Source of the DNA: Bacteroidota bacterium
Lineage (GTDB): Bacteria > Bacteroidota > Ignavibacteria > SZUA-365
Direction of reading: 5' to 3'
DNA length: 10,507 bases
NCBI GenBank assembly: GCA_018224345.1
Contig: JAGTUW010000214.1
Coordinates: 1 to 10,507 of the forward strand
A model generated the notes under the pieces. That model made no database searches. It was not told the DNA's origin and was given only the letters and a program-made list of their open reading frames with translations. Of the stretch, positions 7,589 to 10,507 are shown one piece after another (the first letter of the stretch is position 1; each line of letters opens with the position of its first letter). Position numbers and translations under genes: made by a program.

Positions 7589-7613
7589 AGCCCAATATTA
7601 GCGATATCGGGCT
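7589..7613. repeat. Imperfect inverted repeat over the candidate -10 box
   Basis: AGCCC at 7589-7593 is the inverse complement of GGGCT at 7609-7613, and inside them ATAT (7595-7598) pairs with ATAT (7604-7607). That gives 9 Watson-Crick pairs across 12 positions, centred on 7601. The symmetry covers the putative -10 element of the isomerase operon and ends at the expected transcription start. It could be an operator or a hairpin; no T-run follows on either strand, so a terminator is unlikely. Confidence 0.35.
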
Positions 7614-7624
7614 ATATATTGCAA
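7593..7624 (-). promoter_or_regulatory. Candidate promoter of the three-gene isomerase operon
   Basis: The minus strand has TTGCAA (7624-7619), an 18-nt spacer, then TAATAT (7600-7595). Extended to TAATATTG it matches the Bacteroidota -7 element TAnnTTTG at 5 of 6 fixed positions, with TTG 21 nt upstream. Transcription would begin near 7588, giving a leader of about 35 nt before the ATG at 7553. The 128-nt gap between this gene and the previous one is where a promoter would be expected. Confidence 0.35.
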
Positions 7625-7681
7625 GGGAAAAGGCAGGGACGTCACCCTCGTGGTCGAGAGACAGGAGGCGGCGTGCATTCT

Positions 7682-8515
7682 TCAGGGGGTATCCGGAGTG
7701 TCGATGCAGAAGGGATCTGGTTGTGTGATCGTCATACCGGTGATTTCCTGGCGGACACGCGCATAGCTGCGTTCAAAGGGAATGCCGCCACGGATCAGCA
7801 GAAAGATCGCGGCCGATCCTTCGGCCAGCACCAGACCCTGTGGCCGTGTGTAGTAGAAGTCTGCCGTTTCGTTGATACGGATGGGATTGAAAATATCCGT
7901 AGGGTTTTCCGGATTCGGGAATTGCGCCTCGTAGATCAACTGAACGCGGGCGCATACGGGGAACGTACGCAGATCGGTCACAGCCTCGCTGACTCCCAGA
8001 TAGCGCCCTTTCAACCGAAAATAAATCGTCAGCAATGGAATCTGATTGAACTCGATATCGAGAATGTCCCAGGTCGACTGAAAGGTCGCATAGGGCACGA
8101 CGAGAAAATCACGTGGAATATCTCCGGGAGTTATACCGGGGAGATCCGGAAGTTCACTGAGGGATTGCAGGCCCGGACTCGACAGCCGCACGCCTTCTTC
8201 GGTCTTGTACACATAGAGCGTGTCGTATTCCGTTTCCATGCCCTGCGTTATCTCGTTGACCTGCACACGGTATTCCACATCCCCGTTCGTGAATGTCCCG
8301 AGTGTTCTTGCACGCAGTGTCGCCGCCCCCTGCTGCGTTACACCGCCTCGTATGCTGTCGACGCGGTACTCCCACACATTCCCCTGCAGTGACGGATAGT
8401 ACCCTGCATCGGCGTAGAGGACCGTACCGTCGTTGTGCAGTGTCGGGGCATCCCCGGTACAGGCGGAGAGAAAAACAATAATCATGGTGAGCGGAATATA
8501 TCGGATACCGCGCAT
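7682..8515 (-). CDS. Lipoprotein of unknown function
   Basis: This 277-residue protein begins with a lipoprotein signal peptide, MRGIRYIPLTMIIVFLSAC, with lipobox LSAC and lipidated Cys19. I do not recognise the family. The mature part looks beta-rich, with alternating polar and hydrophobic residues: GNVWEYRVDSIRGG (45-58), VEYRVQVNEI (80-89) and EYDTLYVYKTEEGVRL (96-111). The last of these resembles the 'text and units' style of exported Bacteroidota/Chlorobiota proteins with an annotated value read-out. Only two mature cysteines follow the lipid site, one in FPVCARV and one near the C-terminus (FCIDT), so a single disulfide is possible. No catalytic motif is visible. It is the last gene of a unit with rdgB and an EthD-like gene, 32 nt after rdgB; that link need not be functional. 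The start ATG has a weak GAGAG about 8 nt upstream. Confidence 0.85.
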   Translation of the reverse strand: MRGIRYIPLTMIIVFLSACTGDAPTLHNDGTVLYADAGYYPSLQGNVWEYRVDSIRGGVTQQGAATLRARTLGTFTNGDVEYRVQVNEITQGMETEYDTLYVYKTEEGVRLSSPGLQSLSELPDLPGITPGDIPRDFLVVPYATFQSTWDILDIEFNQIPLLTIYFRLKGRYLGVSEAVTDLRTFPVCARVQLIYEAQFPNPENPTDIFNPIRINETADFYYTRPQGLVLAEGSAAIFLLIRGGIPFERSYARVRQEITGMTITQPDPFCIDTPDTP

Positions 8516-8547
8516 AACGGACTCTCGTGTTTATTCAGATAATGGAA

Positions 8548-9138
8548 TCAATCCTTGAGAAAGGAAATCAGTTTTTTCATGGCCCGTCCGCGATGGCTGA
8601 TGGCATTTTTCTTTTCCTCATCCAGTTCGGCATAGCTCTGGGTGAAGTTTTCGGGACGGAACAGAGGGTCATACCCAAAGCCGTTCGTGCCGCGGGGTGA
8701 GAAGAGAATGTTTCCTTCCACGCTCCCCTCGAAGAGCTGTTCGTTCTGACCATGCACCAGTGCCACGATGCAACGGAAGCGCGCCTGGCGTTTGCGTGCG
8801 GGAATCTGCCGTAATTCATTCAGCAGTTTCCGGTTGTTGTCTTCATAGGTTGCATCTTCTCCCGCATAGCGTGCCGAGTACACACCCGGAGCATCGAGGA
8901 GATAGTACACTTCCAATCCCGTATCATCGGCGATCGCCGGAAGACCCGTGCAGGAATGCGCAACGGATGCCTTTTTCCAGGCATTGTCCTCCAGCGTCCG
9001 GCCGTCTTCTTCGACTTCAGGACAATCCGGAAAATCGCGAAGGTCCTTGACAGTGAGCGGCAGCCCGGAGAGCATGGCCCGCAGTTCTTCCGCTTTGTGC
9101 GGGTTACGTGTGGCGAGGACAACAGTGTCGAATTTCAT
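8548..9138 (-). CDS. rdgB: Non-canonical purine NTP pyrophosphatase (RdgB/HAM1 family)
   Basis: This 196-residue cytoplasmic enzyme hydrolyses dITP, ITP and XTP to the monophosphate and pyrophosphate, keeping deaminated purines out of DNA and RNA. Length matches E. coli RdgB (197). All family motifs are present: the phosphate-binding VLATRNPHKAEEL (7-19, with Thr10, Asn12 and Lys15), TLEDNAWKKA (48-57), the metal-binding AIADDTGLEV (69-78, Asp71 and Asp72), PGVYSARYAGE (84-94), the base-recognition GTNGFGYDPLF (150-160) and ISHRGRA (180-186). The start ATG is the natural family N-terminus; no clear Shine-Dalgarno sequence precedes it. It lies 51 nt downstream of the EthD-like gene and 32 nt upstream of the lipoprotein gene and is probably co-transcribed with both. 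Confidence 0.97.
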   Translation of the reverse strand: MKFDTVVLATRNPHKAEELRAMLSGLPLTVKDLRDFPDCPEVEEDGRTLEDNAWKKASVAHSCTGLPAIADDTGLEVYYLLDAPGVYSARYAGEDATYEDNNRKLLNELRQIPARKRQARFRCIVALVHGQNEQLFEGSVEGNILFSPRGTNGFGYDPLFRPENFTQSYAELDEEKKNAISHRGRAMKKLISFLKD

Positions 9139-9189
9139 GCGTGCGGCATCCGGAATATGAAGAAACGGGGAGACAGCAAGGTTGAGCGC

Positions 9190-9483
9190 TCAGACGAGTG
9201 GTTGCGCGGTGATCATTTCCAGACCGGCACCGGCACTGTTCATGATTTCACGTGAGATGCGACGTCCTTCCGCTGATGCGAAGGCGAGATTCATACGCGT
9301 TTCGTCCTCAAACAGCACATCGACCATCATACGCGCGTTGATATTGCCCGAGGCGGACGCCACAATTTCCGCGGCTTCGAGACGCAGGACATCCGGCAGT
9401 TCCTTCAAGAGAGGCAACAGACTCTTTTCGAGATAGGTCTGGCTTTCTTCCCCGCGATTGATGAAAAAGGTAACTTTGATCAT
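9190..9483 (-). CDS. EthD-like small dimeric alpha-beta barrel protein
   Basis: This 97-residue protein is soluble, without signal or membrane segment. Its layout resembles EthD-family ferredoxin-like proteins: an opening strand MIKVTFFINRG, a helix YLEKSLLPLLKELPDVLRLE (17-36, compare the family pattern of a helix ending in 'lPGlrrye'), a strand RMMVDVLFED (51-60), then a helix containing FASAEGRR (68-75), which corresponds to the 'asPEGraaa' stretch. The family includes proteins with accessory or ligand-binding roles, and the true function of most members is unknown. No catalytic residue can be assigned here. AAGG lies 7 nt before the ATG, supporting this start. It is the first gene of the unit with rdgB and the lipoprotein gene. 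Assignment is from pattern recognition and is moderate; another dimeric alpha-beta barrel family is the alternative. Confidence 0.7.
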   Translation of the reverse strand: MIKVTFFINRGEESQTYLEKSLLPLLKELPDVLRLEAAEIVASASGNINARMMVDVLFEDETRMNLAFASAEGRRISREIMNSAGAGLEMITAQPLV

Positions 9484-9509
9484 AGCAGAACCTTGTAGAG
9501 ACAGAGTAA

Positions 9510-9538
9510 AATATAGCCCCTATTTCGCCCTGACGCAA
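9510..9538 (-). promoter_or_regulatory. Promoter of the EthD-like / rdgB / lipoprotein unit
   Basis: On the minus strand TTGCGT (9538-9533) and TATATT (9515-9510, 5/6 to TATAAT) are separated by exactly 17 nt. Read as TATATTTT (9515-9508), the same -10 also fits the Bacteroidota TAnnTTTG element at 5/6. A start near 9503 gives a leader of about 20 nt that carries the AAGG ribosome-binding sequence. This is the best promoter candidate in the window. Confidence 0.5.
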
Positions 9539-9590
9539 GTAACCGAATACTTCTGTCCCCCGTTTCCGCTTTCCTGAAGCCGGAGCATGG

Positions 9591-9698
9591 ATGATGAAAG
9601 ACGCGCTCACGATTCTTGCCATCATTTCCGGTATTTCTTTCGCCCCTTGCGCAGCATATGCAAATGACGTGGGAAAATTGTATTTTACTTTGTTATGA
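9591..9698 (+). CDS. Doubtful 35-codon ORF with signal-peptide-like N-terminus
   Basis: The plus strand encodes 35 residues starting MMKDALTILAIISG and reaching a plausible signal-peptidase site AYA-ND (after residue 24), then only 11 more residues before TGA. No Shine-Dalgarno sequence is obvious; GGAG at 9582-9585 is 5 nt before the first ATG (9591). The ORF ends only 6 nt before the tRNA and overlaps the likely tRNA promoter. It may be a remnant of an exported protein, a real micropeptide, or chance. Confidence 0.2.
   Translation: MMKDALTILAIISGISFAPCAAYANDVGKLYFTLL
9658..9686 (+). promoter_or_regulatory. Possible promoter of tRNA-Val
   Basis: ATGCAA (9658-9663) and TATTTT (9681-9686) are 17 nt apart and would start transcription near 9693, a 12-nt leader before the mature tRNA. 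Both boxes are weak matches (3/6 and 4/6). The position is right but the motif support is slight. Confidence 0.25.
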
Positions 9699-9704
9699 CG
9701 GCTC

Positions 9705-9779
9705 GGGCAGTTAGCTCAGCAGGTTCAGAGCGTCTGGTTTACACCCAGAAGGTCGGGGGTTCGAATCCCTCACTGCCCA
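9705..9779 (+). tRNA. tRNA-Val (anticodon UAC)
   Basis: A complete 75-nt cloverleaf folds by eye. The 7-bp acceptor stem pairs GGGCAGT (9705-9711) with ACTGCCC (9772-9778), with discriminator A at 9779. The D stem is GCTC/GAGC with a 10-nt loop containing GG (9722-9723). The anticodon stem is TCTGG/CCAGA with loop TTTACAC and anticodon TAC at 9740-9742. The variable loop is 5 nt. The T arm is GGGGG-TTCGAAT-CCCTC with one G-U pair. The anticodon reads GUA and, with a modified U34, other valine codons. The 3' CCA is not encoded (C then TTT follows), so it must be added by tRNA nucleotidyltransferase. A lipoprotein gene starts 38 nt downstream on the same strand. Confidence 0.97.
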
Positions 9780-9817
9780 CTTTCCTTCTTGTCTTTACAT
9801 TATTTGCAGAGGAAGCC

Positions 9818-10507
9818 ATGCCTATTCGTTCTTCCCTTCTTTTCAGCACGGTGTTCGCCCTGCTGCTCGTCGCCTGTTCCTCCGAATCCGGCGAAACTCT
9901 GAAAAGCACACCTCCGGCCGTCAAACTGTTCAACGTGGAACAAGCCCGTATCGATTATACCTACGGAGGAGCGGCCTCGGGCAAGAAAACACATATCATC
10001 GCCAACTACGGGATGTATCAGAAAATGGTTGATGAGATGTCCTTCACCATTGACGGCCGAACGCAGGAAGTCCATCGCATGGATATCATCAGCGGCAATA
10101 CATTGTACGACATCGATATGAGAACGCAGGAAGGCACGCGCACTCCGTACGACACGATGCGGATTATCGAAATGACGCGAGACTTTTCCGATGAAGAGCT
10201 GAAGGATTTTCAGGCATCGTACCTGCTGCGCAGTCAAGGTGAGAAAGTCGGCAAGGACACAGTCCTCGGCAAGATCTGCGATGTCTACAGCATGCCGATG
10301 ATGGGCATGCGCATGTCGGTGTGGAAAGGACTGACATTACGATCGCAGATTCTGATGGGCGATGAGGAACTGACCATGACCGCGACCAAACTCGAAACCG
10401 ACTTCCGTCCGACAGTCGAAATGTTCCAGCCACCGAAAGACATCATTATCAGCGAACCTTCGGAGATCGAGGGCCTTCCGCCCGGACATCCCCCGGTCGA
10501 CGGCAAC
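9818..10507 (+). CDS. Lipoprotein of unknown function, possibly DUF4412-like (C-terminus cut by window edge)
   Basis: The first 230 residues are visible and the frame is open to the right edge. The signal peptide MPIRSSLLFSTVFALLLVAC ends in lipobox LVAC, lipidated Cys20. The start is well supported: AGAGGA (9808-9813) lies 4 nt before the ATG. The mature protein begins with a low-complexity linker and then beta-rich sequence: ARIDYTYGGAASGKKTHII (43-61), then NTLYDIDMRTQEG and GKDTVLGKICDVYSM. This last stretch, followed by MSVWKGLTLRSQI, resembles the 'G-kkC-kY...vW-...lplk' pattern of DUF4412 and related LolA/LppX-fold proteins that sense or carry lipid. That match is by eye and tentative. 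The visible tail (EPSEIEGLPPGHPPVDGN) is proline-rich. No catalytic motif is seen. It is the only protein gene on the plus strand in this window apart from the doubtful ORF upstream. Confidence 0.85.
   Translation, partial: MPIRSSLLFSTVFALLLVACSSESGETLKSTPPAVKLFNVEQARIDYTYGGAASGKKTHIIANYGMYQKMVDEMSFTIDGRTQEVHRMDIISGNTLYDIDMRTQEGTRTPYDTMRIIEMTRDFSDEELKDFQASYLLRSQGEKVGKDTVLGKICDVYSMPMMGMRMSVWKGLTLRSQILMGDEELTMTATKLETDFRPTVEMFQPPKDIIISEPSEIEGLPPGHPPVDGN

Noticed and set aside
7636..7647. GGG / CCC inverted repeat downstream of the lipoprotein gene, followed on the minus strand by TGCCTTTTCCC
   Set aside because: A three-pair stem is too short for an intrinsic terminator despite the nearby T-rich stretch.
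7619..8392. 257-codon plus-strand open frame opposite the lipoprotein gene
   Set aside because: The minus-strand frame has a proper lipobox signal and a beta-rich body; the plus frame has neither signal nor recognisable motif.
9800..10237. 145-codon minus-strand open frame opposite the right-edge lipoprotein
   Set aside because: The plus-strand frame has a strong ribosome-binding site, signal peptide and lipobox; the minus frame has none.

Overview
The window is an ordinary chromosomal stretch, mostly coding and moderately GC-rich by eye. It comes from a Gram-negative, outer-membrane-bearing bacterium. The most likely lineage is Bacteroidota/Chlorobiota (FCB group, for example an Ignavibacteria- or Kapabacteria-like organism). 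This guess rests on several lipobox proteins, large multi-parvulin exported isomerases in tandem, and promoter-like elements that fit both sigma-70 and the Bacteroidota TTG / TAnnTTTG pattern. No mobile element, CRISPR array or phage gene is visible.

Layout, left to right. Positions 1-1962 hold a pair of M16 (pitrilysin/MPP-like) zinc-peptidase genes on the minus strand. The upstream gene has an intact HLFEH zinc site. The downstream gene has lost it, is cut by the window edge, and overlaps the first gene by 4 nt (ATGA). Positions 2053-7553 hold three consecutive minus-strand genes for exported parvulin-type peptidyl-prolyl isomerases. In transcription order these are a 674-residue Sec-exported protein, a 667-residue lipoprotein paralogous to it, and a 427-residue SurA-like protein. 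The two large paralogs share a third, C-terminal parvulin-like domain in which both conserved histidines are replaced by the same residues (Glu and Ser).

Positions 7682-9483 hold a separate minus-strand unit: a small EthD-like protein, the house-cleaning nucleotidase RdgB/HAM1, and a lipoprotein of unknown function. A good promoter candidate lies just upstream of it. Positions 9484-9817 separate the two strands and contain tRNA-Val(UAC) on the plus strand, with a doubtful 35-codon ORF in front of it. From 9818 to the right edge a plus-strand lipoprotein gene runs out of the window.

The coherent theme is the envelope. Three secreted isomerase/chaperones probably assist folding of periplasmic and outer-membrane proteins, and two further lipoproteins are encoded nearby. 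The M16 pair lies directly downstream of the isomerases but carries no visible signal peptide, so a shared quality-control role is only an inference. No stretch over 300 bases lacks an annotated gene.
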